Of a stretch of 64,000 nt of DNA, positions 42,543-51,340 are shown piece by piece. The stretch's first letter is position 1. Each line of letters begins with the position of its first letter. This stretch comes from JAYWDA01 sp043747555 (GTDB lineage Bacteria; Bdellovibrionota; Bdellovibrionia; Bdellovibrionales; Bdellovibrionaceae): contig JAYTOY010000025.1 in the NCBI GenBank assembly GCA_043747555.1, forward strand, positions 9,343 to 73,342. The letters run 5' to 3'. The position numbers were made by a program, and so were the translations under genes. The notes under the pieces were generated by a model, which saw nothing but the letters and a program-made list of their open reading frames with translations, made no database searches and was not told the origin of the DNA.

Positions 42543-43622
42543 ATGCAAAGCACCACTTTTATTTTCAGTGTTTTTTTAGTGACGTCTTGTTGGGCCCAAA
42601 GCAATTCGTTAAAAACACCGAATATCAGTGCAAATGCGCTTTTCCTTTACCGGAATTCCGAAAAAGGGAAAGAGGACGTTAGCACGACCCGAAATGGTTT
42701 TGATCTGCGCGAAACTGAATTGGCTTTTGATTCAGATGTTGATCCTTATCACCGATTAAGTCTGCTTTTAAGTGTCCATCCAGAATACACATTGAATGCA
42801 ACCACAACTCGCGTTGAACAGGCTTGGAAACTTGAGCCTGAGGAGCTATTTGCAGAAAGCTTGCAAGTTCCCGATGTGACCTTAAAAATTGGTAAATTCA
42901 AAACCGCATTTGGAAAGCACAATCAATTGCACACCCACGCTTTTCCCTTTGTTGATGCGCCTCTTGTCAATACAACCGCTATGGGCGACGAAGGTTTAAA
43001 TGACGTTGGGATCTCGGCCGCTTTGCTTTTGCCACTGCCCTGGTACAGCGAAGCTACTGGACAATTCATCCGCGGCGAAGGCGAAAATACCGAGTTTTCA
43101 TCAAAGACTCCTTCAGATAGTGTCGGTGTCATTCACTGGAAAAATCTTTTTGATCTGACTGAAGATTCGACGGCAGAACTCGGTGGATCCTATGCTAGTG
43201 GGACGAATTCTCTGGGTGGGCAAACGACACTGACCGGTGTGGATGCAACTTACAAATGGCGACCTGCCGATGGGGGCCGCTACAAGTCGCTGATCATTGG
43301 TGGAGAATATATCAATCGTTATCTTGAGCAACCTGGAACGTCGGCTGAAAAGGTGAGTGGCTATTATACACTGGCCCGGTATCAATTTGCTGAACGTTGG
43401 TCCGTCGCGGGTCAATTCGACTCCCTTAAAATCCAAAATTCAGATTCGAATTTTAATTCGAACTCTTTACAGAATGATTTAATTTCAAGATCAACTTTAG
43501 CACTTCATTTTTCGGGCTCTGAATTTTCAGCTTACAAATTTGAATACAGTTGGGGTCCAGAAAAAAAGATTTATTTACAGGCCACTTTTACTATTGGCGC
43601 TCATGCTTCGCACTCGTACTAA
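42543..43622 (+). CDS. Outer-membrane beta-barrel protein (porin-like), first gene of the metal operon
   Basis: This 359-residue protein has a short signal peptide (ending SCWAQS) and a mature sequence of alternating beta strands ending in an aromatic residue (HASHSY). Typical strand pairs are DLRETELAFDSDVDPYHRL, VTLKIGKFKTAFGKHNQLH (as in phosphate-selective or OprO-like porins, with the K-T-A-F-G block), and ALHFSGSEFSAYKFEYSWG. It is followed 12 bp later by a ZnuA-like gene, so it may pass metal or a metal complex through the outer membrane. No TonB box is seen. Confidence 0.82.
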   Translation: MQSTTFIFSVFLVTSCWAQSNSLKTPNISANALFLYRNSEKGKEDVSTTRNGFDLRETELAFDSDVDPYHRLSLLLSVHPEYTLNATTTRVEQAWKLEPEELFAESLQVPDVTLKIGKFKTAFGKHNQLHTHAFPFVDAPLVNTTAMGDEGLNDVGISAALLLPLPWYSEATGQFIRGEGENTEFSSKTPSDSVGVIHWKNLFDLTEDSTAELGGSYASGTNSLGGQTTLTGVDATYKWRPADGGRYKSLIIGGEYINRYLEQPGTSAEKVSGYYTLARYQFAERWSVAGQFDSLKIQNSDSNFNSNSLQNDLISRSTLALHFSGSEFSAYKFEYSWGPEKKIYLQATFTIGAHASHSY

Positions 43623-43634
43623 TGGAGTTCTAAA

Positions 43635-44546
43635 ATGAAAAATATTTTTATCTTTTTATTGGTTTTGATCCCTTGGATTTCGTCGGCCACACTAAAAGTT
43701 GTAACAACCACAACGGATCTCGAAGCCCTTGTTCGCAGTGTTGGTCAAAATAAAATCGAAGTGTCCGCCATTTCAAAAGGCACTCAAGATGCTCATCAAG
43801 TTGAAGCTAAACCTTCATTTATGATCCGCCTGCGAAATGCTGATCTGGTTGTCAGTCAAGGGCTTGAACTGGAAACGGGTTGGTTGAATCCCTTAGTTCT
43901 TGGCGCCAGAAATCCAAAAATTCTCGTTGGAACCAAAGGCTATTTAGAATTAGGCGCAGTGCTAGATCCCATTGAAATTCCCAAAGGCAATATTTCTCGC
44001 AGTCAAGGTGATGTCCACCCTGGGGGAAATCCTCATTTTCAATTGGATCCGATTCGTATGGGACAAGCCGCTCTCCTGGTGGCTGAAAAATTAGGAACTC
44101 TTGACCCGGCAGAAAAGGTTTTCTATCAACAGCAAGCCCAACTTTTTCAAAGTCAGCTTCAAACAAAAACTAAATCGTGGACTTTGCGCATGAAAAAAAC
44201 AGGTCTCAGCGAAGTCATCACCTACCACAAGACCTTCGGATATTTTTTGGATCGTTTTGGTGTTAAAAGTGTGATGGAGTTAGAGCCCAGACCTGGCATT
44301 CCACCAACAGCCAGTCATTTACTGGAAGTGATCTCCGTAATTAAAAAACGCCATATCAAATTAGTTTTGGTTGAAAATTATTTCGATAACAGTGCTGGCG
44401 ACCGATTAAAGCAAGAAATTCCTGGGCTTGTTGTTCTTAACGTTCCGGTTTCTGTCGGTGGCGAAACCAATGTAAAATCCACTGAAGACCTCGTTGAAAA
44501 AATCGTGTCTGCCTTCGAGTTTGCCATTGAAACCGCAAAAAAATGA
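43635..44546 (+). CDS. ZnuA/MntC-like metal-binding periplasmic protein
   Basis: This 303-residue cluster A-I solute-binding protein has a signal peptide (IFIFLLVLIPWISSA). Candidate metal ligands are in the expected places: His in GTQDAHQVEAKPSF (near 55), His in DVHPGGNPHFQLDP (near 135), His in ITYHKTFGYFL (near 198), and Asp/Glu in VLVENYFDNSAGDRL (near 258). No His-rich loop is present. The gene order porin, binding protein, permease indicates uptake of Zn or Mn. It overlaps the permease gene by 4 bp. Confidence 0.9.
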   Translation: MKNIFIFLLVLIPWISSATLKVVTTTTDLEALVRSVGQNKIEVSAISKGTQDAHQVEAKPSFMIRLRNADLVVSQGLELETGWLNPLVLGARNPKILVGTKGYLELGAVLDPIEIPKGNISRSQGDVHPGGNPHFQLDPIRMGQAALLVAEKLGTLDPAEKVFYQQQAQLFQSQLQTKTKSWTLRMKKTGLSEVITYHKTFGYFLDRFGVKSVMELEPRPGIPPTASHLLEVISVIKKRHIKLVLVENYFDNSAGDRLKQEIPGLVVLNVPVSVGGETNVKSTEDLVEKIVSAFEFAIETAKK

Positions 44547-45364
44547 ATGAAGCTTTGATCTTTTTAGCAGCACCAATGACTTTGGCTATCATGCTGGTAG
44601 GGATTCATGCTTATCTTGGCTTGCACGTTTTAGCTCGTGACGTGATCTTCGTTGATATTAGCCTATCGCAAGTGGCTGCCCTGGGTGGCGCCCTGGCTTT
44701 ATTTTACAGCGGTGAAGCAGAACATGATCACATCCTGGGGCTGACCCTATCTTTGACTCTTTGTTTGCTGGTCGCATTTTTATTATCCATTCTACGGCAT
44801 TACGAAAAAAAGATTTCGCAAGAAGCGTTGATTGGAATCACCTATGCTCTGGCCAGTGGCTCTTTAATTCTTGTGATGGATCGACTGCCCCACGGTGGCG
44901 AGCATCTAAAGGAAGCTTTGATTGGAAATATTCTTTATGTAACTTGGCCCCAGGTACTCGAGACTGGCTTGATCTATTTGGTGATTGGCCTCATTCACTT
45001 TTTTTACCGTCATCAGTTCTGGGCCTCATCACGAAACCTGCAAAAATCTTTTTTCTGGGATTTTATTTTCTATTTTCTGTTTGGAGTCGTCATCACTTTT
45101 TCGACTCATCACGCAGGTGTCCTTGTTGTTTTTTCAATTTTAGTGGTGCCGGCAGCCATGGCCTGCAGAGTTCACTCGTCGGTTAAAAATCGACTTTCTT
45201 TTGCATGGTTTTTTGGCGTCTTTGGCGTTTTGATTTCTTTCCTCGCCGCCTACAAATATGATCTGCCCGCTGGTGCCGCCATCGTCACAATCTTAACTGG
45301 ATCATTTTTCGTGATATTATTGTTTCTTTTACTAACCGAACAAATTCGATCCAAAAAAAATTAA
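44543..45364 (+). CDS. ABC-3 family metal permease (ZnuB-like)
   Basis: This 273-residue protein has about seven or eight membrane helices, with the family loop HVLARDVIFVDISLSQVAAL near 30 and ISQEALIGITYALASGSLIL near 95, where ABC-3 permeases contact their ATPase. Further blocks are HHAGVLVVFSILVVPAAMAC and FFGVFGVLISFLAAYKYDLP. No ATP-binding subunit follows; the next gene is on the other strand. The ATPase must be encoded elsewhere. Confidence 0.92.
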   Translation: MNEALIFLAAPMTLAIMLVGIHAYLGLHVLARDVIFVDISLSQVAALGGALALFYSGEAEHDHILGLTLSLTLCLLVAFLLSILRHYEKKISQEALIGITYALASGSLILVMDRLPHGGEHLKEALIGNILYVTWPQVLETGLIYLVIGLIHFFYRHQFWASSRNLQKSFFWDFIFYFLFGVVITFSTHHAGVLVVFSILVVPAAMACRVHSSVKNRLSFAWFFGVFGVLISFLAAYKYDLPAGAAIVTILTGSFFVILLFLLLTEQIRSKKN

Positions 45365-45372
45365 TTATCTAG

Positions 45373-45720
45373 TTATGATGTGAATGAATAAGCCCACAGC
45401 ATTAAAGCTCCTTGCAAAGGCAGTCGTAACCATAAGGCCCAAGTTGGAATCATGACCCACTGTTTGTGGTTTTGAATCATATGAATGTGGGGAGGTAACA
45501 CTGCAATCAATAAAGCCACAATGCCCCAAGCTGCCAGTGAAGTGGTTGGTGGCCACATGACGGCCACACCCAAAATAACTTCAATCACGCCGCTGATAAA
45601 AATCAAGAACTGAGGATAAGGAATCCACGGCGGCATAATCGTCATATAAACTTTGGGGACCCTGAAGTGATTCAGTCCAGCAAGGATATAAATACACCCC
45701 ATCACATATAATGAAATCAT
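45373..45720 (-). CDS. DoxX-like four-helix membrane protein
   Basis: This 115-residue protein has about four membrane helices (LYVMGCIYILAGLNHFRVP; FLIFISGVIEVILGVAVMW; LAAWGIVALLIAVLPPHIH; LWLRLPLQGALMLWAYS). The first helix with AGLNHF and the VIEVILG segment are typical of the DoxX/MauE-like family. The function is not known, and a quinone-linked role is only a family guess. It begins directly at the end of the upstream gene. Confidence 0.8.
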   Translation of the reverse strand: MISLYVMGCIYILAGLNHFRVPKVYMTIMPPWIPYPQFLIFISGVIEVILGVAVMWPPTTSLAAWGIVALLIAVLPPHIHMIQNHKQWVMIPTWALWLRLPLQGALMLWAYSFTS

Positions 45721-46508
45721 CAGCCGGCCGATGACTTTCGACGAAATTCACGCAAGGATGACTGAAGACTGATGGCCACCAAAGATGCTGGGTCAATTTG
45801 CCTAGTGAGCTTCTCAAAAAATTCTAGATTTTGCTCGCTAATAAAAAGCTCCGACTTTTCTGCGACGGCCTTTGCAACAAAAGGCGCTCCCGTTAATAAA
45901 ACCTGAGCCAGCGTCTGCCGAATGATTTCTTGATCTTCTACTGACGGGTAACGGCGAAGCTCAAGCAAAGCTTGATGGATCAATTCGGCATCATACCCTT
46001 TTATAACGTGCTCCAGGATTGCTTCTAAGTTTTCCTGGGACGGCGCTTGAGTCGACATTAAATCCATTGCGGCTTCCTGTACATGACCATCAGAATTTTC
46101 AATGAATTCACGCGCCATTTCTGAGATCTTCGGTTCTGCCACTTGATCGACCTGCACAACCGCCTGAATCTGCAATAATTTCTCTCGAATCTTTTGGCCT
46201 AAATTAAAATAACTTGTTCGAGCGTCCGTTTTTTCTAAGCCACAGTCTTGGGTGTAGCACTTACTTAACTCGCGCAATTCGGCTCCCAACCCCATCACTG
46301 AGTTTTCTGGTTGAGAAATAAGATTTACTGTCGAGGGAGGATTTTCACTTTCTTGGGATTTTGTCGCCATCGATTTCGGAAAACTGGAAGGAGCTCGTAA
46401 GTTATTTTTAGACCTTGGACTGTCGACTTTAAAGAAAATCAATCCCAGCAACGCTGTTCCCGTTAAACTAAGGCTGTATTTTAAAAAATTCTTTATTCCA
46501 GGTTTCAT
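45720..46508 (-). CDS. Single-pass membrane protein, helical, unknown function
   Basis: This 262-residue protein has one N-terminal membrane helix (FLKYSLSLTGTALLGLIFF). A Ser/Pro linker follows, then about 180 residues of helices (EAAMDLMSTQAPSQENLEAI; LIHQALLELRRYPSVEDQEI) that look like HEAT-type repeats. Two cysteines occur in KCYTQDCGLEK. It starts in TAATG with the goose-lysozyme-like gene, so the three genes 45373-47854 form one operon. It may position the lysozyme or stabilise it. Confidence 0.65.
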   Translation of the reverse strand: MKPGIKNFLKYSLSLTGTALLGLIFFKVDSPRSKNNLRAPSSFPKSMATKSQESENPPSTVNLISQPENSVMGLGAELRELSKCYTQDCGLEKTDARTSYFNLGQKIREKLLQIQAVVQVDQVAEPKISEMAREFIENSDGHVQEAAMDLMSTQAPSQENLEAILEHVIKGYDAELIHQALLELRRYPSVEDQEIIRQTLAQVLLTGAPFVAKAVAEKSELFISEQNLEFFEKLTRQIDPASLVAISLQSSLREFRRKSSAG

Positions 46509-47854
46509 TAAAACCGATTCTCTTCAACGTCACTATCGGCAATCCATCCCTCTTCATCCAGCTCAGCACTTCTGACAAAAATCCAAGCCCCTTCGCGCTT
46601 AAGAATTTGCATCTGTGGAGCCGATCCGAAAGCTCTGATCAGGGCCACTTTCTTTTGACAACTAAGCCCCGCGCACTCGCGCAAAAATCCATACGGCCTG
46701 TTTGATTTCAAGGCGACCATAGAGTTTTGCATTGGTACCGCCGGAATCATCCACTGATGATAAGTTTTTTGTGGCAAAGATTGGCCACCGTAAAGATAGC
46801 CTTCAAATCCCTGAAAGCTTGTTTTTACATAAACTTCTTTATCAGCGCCGTGCACTTTTATTTCTTCAACATCGATTTGAGTTCCTTTAGGCACTCTGGA
46901 AATAATTTTTCCATCACGCAAGCCTCTTAAATTTATTCCAAACTGAGCGACCACTTCAACAACATCCCCGGCCCTGTATACTGTGACAGATTCAACCGAA
47001 TCAGGCGGCGTCTGCGGAAGCGACTCAGGTGATCTTCCCGGCACAGCACAGGGTCGCACACCTTCGGCCAGACACTTAATATCTATCGCGACAGCCGCTT
47101 TGGGATCAGCCACAAAACTCAACCAAGATTTTGCATTGTATTTTGCTAAAAATTGCTGGTCGCCAGCTGTATTTTTATTTTTCCAACGGCAAATAGATCC
47201 AGGACCGCCATTGTACGCAGACCATGCGGCTCTGGTTCTATTTTTAAAGTCCATCGGAGAACTAATACAAGAAGCCGTGGCTGATTTTTTCCAACTGGCG
47301 TAAAAAATATCAAGGCCGTACATCATATTGTAAACAAGATCAACGCCCTTGCCTTGTTTCAAAGCCGCCGTATGAGATCGATCATCAACTTGCATCATCC
47401 CATGCCCGTGAAAATTATCCCCTCGCATGTATCTGACGACACCATCAGTGCCGTTGCGATAATGACTCCAAAAACTTTCTTGATTAGCTAAGGTGAAAAG
47501 TCCTTCAACGAAAGAATTTGCTTCGACCAATGAAACGGCTGGATTTCTTTTATAAATATAATATCGGCCGACATCCCGCAAGACAGGGTACATTTTTGTC
47601 AGGTACTTTTGCCGCTCGGTCGATATCACTTCCGCATCATCAAATAAAATGGGGCCGTACTGATTTTTTATTCGAGGCGTGCTTGCCAGCGGACTGACAT
47701 TACAGCTTTTTGGAGCAGTGCCAAAGTTCCATCCACCACCAATGGCGTTAGTACAAGTCAGATCAACAGCCTGGGAATAGAAAGGGGCTATAATTAAGCT
47801 GACTATGATGAAAACGGCCTTTAATATCGAAAATCTTAATTTGAAATTGGGCAT
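46508..47854 (-). CDS. Goose-lysozyme-like (GH23/SLT) enzyme with SH3-type domains
   Basis: This 448-residue exported protein has a signal peptide (KAVFIIVSLIIAPFYSQA). A catalytic domain at about 70-240 contains TLANQESFWSHYRNGTDG with a Glu near 122 suitable as the catalytic acid, then GDNFHGHGMMQVDDRSH, very like the G-F-G-L-M-Q-V-D-x-R-x-H of goose-type lysozymes, and AWSAYNGGPGSICRW. A bacterial SH3-like segment follows (VVAQFGINLRGLRDGKIISR), and a second one near the end. It should bind and cut peptidoglycan. It leads a three-gene operon. Confidence 0.8.
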   Translation of the reverse strand: MPNFKLRFSILKAVFIIVSLIIAPFYSQAVDLTCTNAIGGGWNFGTAPKSCNVSPLASTPRIKNQYGPILFDDAEVISTERQKYLTKMYPVLRDVGRYYIYKRNPAVSLVEANSFVEGLFTLANQESFWSHYRNGTDGVVRYMRGDNFHGHGMMQVDDRSHTAALKQGKGVDLVYNMMYGLDIFYASWKKSATASCISSPMDFKNRTRAAWSAYNGGPGSICRWKNKNTAGDQQFLAKYNAKSWLSFVADPKAAVAIDIKCLAEGVRPCAVPGRSPESLPQTPPDSVESVTVYRAGDVVEVVAQFGINLRGLRDGKIISRVPKGTQIDVEEIKVHGADKEVYVKTSFQGFEGYLYGGQSLPQKTYHQWMIPAVPMQNSMVALKSNRPYGFLRECAGLSCQKKVALIRAFGSAPQMQILKREGAWIFVRSAELDEEGWIADSDVEENRF

Positions 47855-48035
47855 CTTTTTATTACGCCAGAAAAGCCTGATTTCAGTAACTGCACCAGCC
47901 CTCTTTTAGACACTGGTCGTGGGTTTGCGGCCCTTAGTCGCACAGAGTATTGCTTTTAAGGTCCAGTCATTATTAAGTAGATCATCAGATCCTTGGCTTA
48001 AGACGCCTGGTGAAACATCTGCGAAACGAGGCTCT

Positions 48036-48449
48036 ATGAACAGACTTTTAATATTTATTTTTGGCTTCTTGGCTTTAGGTACCGTTCACGGCCAAACAAA
48101 GGTGGTCGTTACTGATGGATTAGCTAAAATTCTTCAAGACTCCCGAGCTTGGTTGAAAGAACACGAAGAGTGGAAAAAAGATCAAGAGGCTTTAAAAACA
48201 GTCTTGGATGAAATTAAAAAAGTTGCGGCCGAGCAAGATCGAGCCAGTCACGAAGAAATTCGCAATATTAAAAAACACGAGGGTTCAAAAATAAAATACG
48301 AAGACTTTATCGTCGAGCACGATCAATTTCGAAAAGACCATGCCGTGATTAAACTCCGCCAGGAGGCACTTAAAAAACTGACAAAAGATTTAGAGGCTGC
48401 CTTGGCGAAATTTGAGCCCGTAAATAAAGTAGATAAAAAAACTAAGTAA
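48036..48449 (+). CDS. Small exported coiled-coil protein
   Basis: This 137-residue protein starts at ATG 48036 behind CGAGG; the upstream extension is not conserved-looking. It has a signal peptide (NRLLIFIFGFLALGTVHGQ) and then a highly charged helical domain (WLKEHEEWKKDQEALKTVLD; QFRKDHAVIKLRQEALKK) that should form a coiled coil. No family is recognised. It may be a periplasmic spacer or chaperone. Confidence 0.65.
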   Translation: MNRLLIFIFGFLALGTVHGQTKVVVTDGLAKILQDSRAWLKEHEEWKKDQEALKTVLDEIKKVAAEQDRASHEEIRNIKKHEGSKIKYEDFIVEHDQFRKDHAVIKLRQEALKKLTKDLEAALAKFEPVNKVDKKTK

Positions 48450-48592
48450 AAAACACTGACATCTGACTTTTTGCGCCAAAAATCGAGCTTATTCTGCAAC
48501 CAGGGCTATTTGAGAAAAAGAATTTAAATTCTTTCAGAAATTGCAGAACCAAAGCTGGACCGACTTCGCAACCTCGAATTATGCTGGGCCCT

Positions 48593-50290
48593 ATGAAAAT
48601 AAACGTTCTTAGAAATTTAGTGCTTCCCTGGATTCTTCTGTTCACCTTGGCTTTGGCGGGCGCTGTTGTTGCCGGCGTTCAATACCATATTCAAGCTAAA
48701 GATCATCCTGCCTATTTTATTTCTATCGGCTTAGGAATTTTACTATGCTTAGTTTCGAATATAAACACCCTCAGTACTGCTGGAATTTGGATCACCCATT
48801 CATTACCAAGTTCGTTGCGATATAATTCTTGGCCTTGGATTTTTTCAGCGATGAAGGCAAGTTTGCTGGCCGGTTTATTTTACTTGATTGGGTTGATGCC
48901 GTTTGTTCCTCTTTTTTGGCAAGCCTTTGTGATTCCTTTCGTTTTTACTTCAGCCGTATTTGTGATTGTTTGGCGTTTGATGGGTCCCATATTAACTTGG
49001 TCCTCTTCAATGTCTTTAAGTCGGATGGCCGCTTGGTGTTTAAGTCTGCCGGTGTTTGCATTGATTCCACTGACAGCGATTTTTTTGGGCCAAACAATTG
49101 TGACAGCTTATTTTTCAAGCCGACCTGAGCTTGTGATAATGAAAGCCCAATCGCCAACAGTTGCTGTTGCAGAAGTGGCGCCTGAATTAAAAGTGCACGC
49201 TAAAGAAACTCTTCCGCCTGTCATTGAAAAGCGCGTTGAGTCTTTGCAAAGTTTAGCTGAATCTGGACAATCTTGTAAGGAAGAGTCGAAATTAATTCAA
49301 GCGGCCCTTGATCCCAAGGGAGCTGAAGAAGTTGTTTACTGGGCAACTAAAGCTGTTAAATGCGCCGAAATGAAATCAGTGGTGGCGCTGCCTCGGCTGG
49401 TGGCAATTATGATGAGTCATCCCAGCGTCAAAGTTCGTGTGTCGGCGATCCAAACTATGCCGCGTTTTGGCTCAGAAAATGTAAAACGGATTGCTTACCT
49501 CCTCTACAAAAGAATTAATGAAAATAATCCACCGGAAGTGATTAAAGCATCAGCCCTTGTTTTATTAGGACTGGGTGAAGAGGAAAGAAAAACGACTTCG
49601 CGCCGATTGTTAGCGCTTCTAGATTCAAAAGTGGCTGGCAGCACGGCCGCAGATGTTCTCGTGAACCAAATGAAGCAAGACGATTTAGTGGCCGAATATG
49701 TTGTCCAAAATTTAGCAGGCAGTCCTGAAGCTCGCGAGCAAGCTGTCGGCATGATCTGCAAGCTACCGCCAAAGACACGAATTCTTGCAGAACCCTTCCT
49801 TGATCAAGTGGTGGCTACAGTAAAAACAGGATCTGAGAAAGATCCTGCAATGATGGCTTTGGGCTGCCTGGGTCAACCTGGCTTTCAAGCTATTCAACAC
49901 GAAGTTCTAAAACCACAAAAATTAGAACGACCTATCGCCGCTCGTGCACTCTCTGAAATGGATGTTAAAGAATCGCCAGAAGCCTTGGAAACAGCTGGAA
50001 CTTGCGTGCGTGATAAAAACGATCAAGTACGAATGTACTGCAGCCAAAGTCTGGGAAAAATTGGCGCCCCTGCCCTTCCAAAAATTTTGGATTTGCTAAA
50101 ATCAAATGATTCAGCGATGAAAGACGCTGGGAAAACAGCTTTAGGATTCTTAAATGATCCTTCAGCAAAAGTTGAGCTTGAACGTATTCGGGCCGACAAT
50201 TCAGGCTGGATGGCCAACAAGAAGAAGCTCCAAATTGCCAAGGCGGTCGATACCGCTTTAATTAAAATTAATACCGAAGAGAAAAATTAA
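48593..50290 (+). CDS. Membrane protein with cytoplasmic or periplasmic HEAT-repeat domain
   Basis: About 565 residues. Four membrane helices lie in the first 175 residues (LVLPWILLFTLALAGAVVAG; LLAGLFYLIGLMPFVPLFW; FVFTSAVFVIVWRLMGPIL; MAAWCLSLPVFALIPLTAIF). HEAT repeats run from about 225 to the end (VKVRVSAIQTMPRFGSENVK; IKASALVLLGLGEEERKTTS; VRMYCSQSLGKIGAPALPKI). The start is not marked by a ribosome site; ATG 48593 or 48581 is possible, and a TATGCT just upstream hints at a leaderless mRNA. HEAT repeats usually bind other proteins. Confidence 0.75.
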   Translation: MKINVLRNLVLPWILLFTLALAGAVVAGVQYHIQAKDHPAYFISIGLGILLCLVSNINTLSTAGIWITHSLPSSLRYNSWPWIFSAMKASLLAGLFYLIGLMPFVPLFWQAFVIPFVFTSAVFVIVWRLMGPILTWSSSMSLSRMAAWCLSLPVFALIPLTAIFLGQTIVTAYFSSRPELVIMKAQSPTVAVAEVAPELKVHAKETLPPVIEKRVESLQSLAESGQSCKEESKLIQAALDPKGAEEVVYWATKAVKCAEMKSVVALPRLVAIMMSHPSVKVRVSAIQTMPRFGSENVKRIAYLLYKRINENNPPEVIKASALVLLGLGEEERKTTSRRLLALLDSKVAGSTAADVLVNQMKQDDLVAEYVVQNLAGSPEAREQAVGMICKLPPKTRILAEPFLDQVVATVKTGSEKDPAMMALGCLGQPGFQAIQHEVLKPQKLERPIAARALSEMDVKESPEALETAGTCVRDKNDQVRMYCSQSLGKIGAPALPKILDLLKSNDSAMKDAGKTALGFLNDPSAKVELERIRADNSGWMANKKKLQIAKAVDTALIKINTEEKN

Positions 50291-50299
50291 GGCCTGTTT

Positions 50300-50692
50300 A
50301 TGACCACAGACTTGGACTTCAAATCAAAACTGAAAAGTGTTTCACTAGCGTTGGCCGTCATTCATAAAAGCTTGCTTGAAAATGAGATCGAGTCTTTAGA
50401 ACGTGCTCAGGGCCAAACTTTAAATCCGGGCACGCGCTTACAGCTTTTAATCAACGATCCGAATTTTGCTTGGCTCAGACTTCTTAGCCAGTTAATTTCT
50501 GCCGTCGATGGTGCCATTTTTCAAAAAACGCCGGTGACTGAGGAGCAGCTAAGCCTACTTATAAAAGAAACCAATGATCTTTTGATTGATCACAAAAATA
50601 GTGAATTTAGTGAGAAATTTATTCCTATCTGTCGTACCTTTCCAGATCTGATCGTCGAGTATGGCCGCCTCAAAATGGCTTTAAAATCTTAA
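50300..50692 (+). CDS. Conserved-looking small protein of unknown function
   Basis: This 130-residue protein is cytoplasmic (no signal) and predicted helical. Its segments LAVIHKSLLENEIESLERA, LNPGTRLQLLINDPNFAWLR and LSQLISAVDGAIFQKTPVTE look like a compact helical bundle. It lies 9 bp after the HEAT-repeat gene and 15 bp before an FMN reductase gene, so it is probably in one transcript with them. I cannot name the family. Confidence 0.7.
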   Translation: MTTDLDFKSKLKSVSLALAVIHKSLLENEIESLERAQGQTLNPGTRLQLLINDPNFAWLRLLSQLISAVDGAIFQKTPVTEEQLSLLIKETNDLLIDHKNSEFSEKFIPICRTFPDLIVEYGRLKMALKS

Positions 50693-50707
50693 AGGAACGA
50701 GGAATTT

Positions 50708-51253
50708 ATGAATCGCATTCTAGCTTTGGTTGGTGGTATTAGTAAGAATTCACTCAATAAAAAACTTTTAGCCGCTCTTCAACTTCAGCAACCCGCGGGT
50801 TTCGAAACAGTCTCGTTTGATATTTCGAAGTTGCCATTTTTCAGTCAGGATCTAGAAGCGGACTTGCCCGTCTCCGTCAAAGAATTAAAGGATTTAATTC
50901 TGGGAGCATCGGGTATTTTATTCATTACTCCAGAATACAATCGCTCGTTTCCAGGGGTTTTAAAAAATGCTTTGGACTGGGGTTCTAGGCCTTGGGGTCA
51001 AAACTCTTGGGATAAAAAACCCGCCGGCGTTTTGGGTGTTTCCATTGGCAACATCGGAACATTTGGAGCTCAACATCACCTTAGACAAGTCTTAGCTTAT
51101 CTGAACATGCCAACGCTAGGACAGCCGGAATTTTATATGAACGGCGCCCACTCTTTTGATGAGCATGGGATTTTAACAGACGAAAAAACCAAAGGATTAA
51201 TCGATGCCTTTTGGAAAAGTTACGCAAGCTTCGTGCAAAAACAACAAGGGTGA
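50708..51253 (+). CDS. NADPH-dependent FMN reductase
   Basis: This 181-residue flavodoxin-fold reductase has ALVGGISKNSLNKKLLAAL at the N-terminus (phosphate-binding loop), ITPEYNRSFPGVLKNALDW near 76-95 (P-E-Y-N, FMN ring), and VSIGNIGTFGAQHHLRQVLA near 115. It reduces FMN or quinones with NAD(P)H. AGGAA lies before the ATG. It is the end of a small operon with the 130-residue protein. Confidence 0.92.
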   Translation: MNRILALVGGISKNSLNKKLLAALQLQQPAGFETVSFDISKLPFFSQDLEADLPVSVKELKDLILGASGILFITPEYNRSFPGVLKNALDWGSRPWGQNSWDKKPAGVLGVSIGNIGTFGAQHHLRQVLAYLNMPTLGQPEFYMNGAHSFDEHGILTDEKTKGLIDAFWKSYASFVQKQQG

Positions 51254-51340
51254 TAAGGGGGCTTGAGGATTAGCTTTACCTCTTTGCCCGCCTGCGTTAA
51301 CACATGGCCTCAAAGTTTTCCCAAACTGACGAGGATAAAA

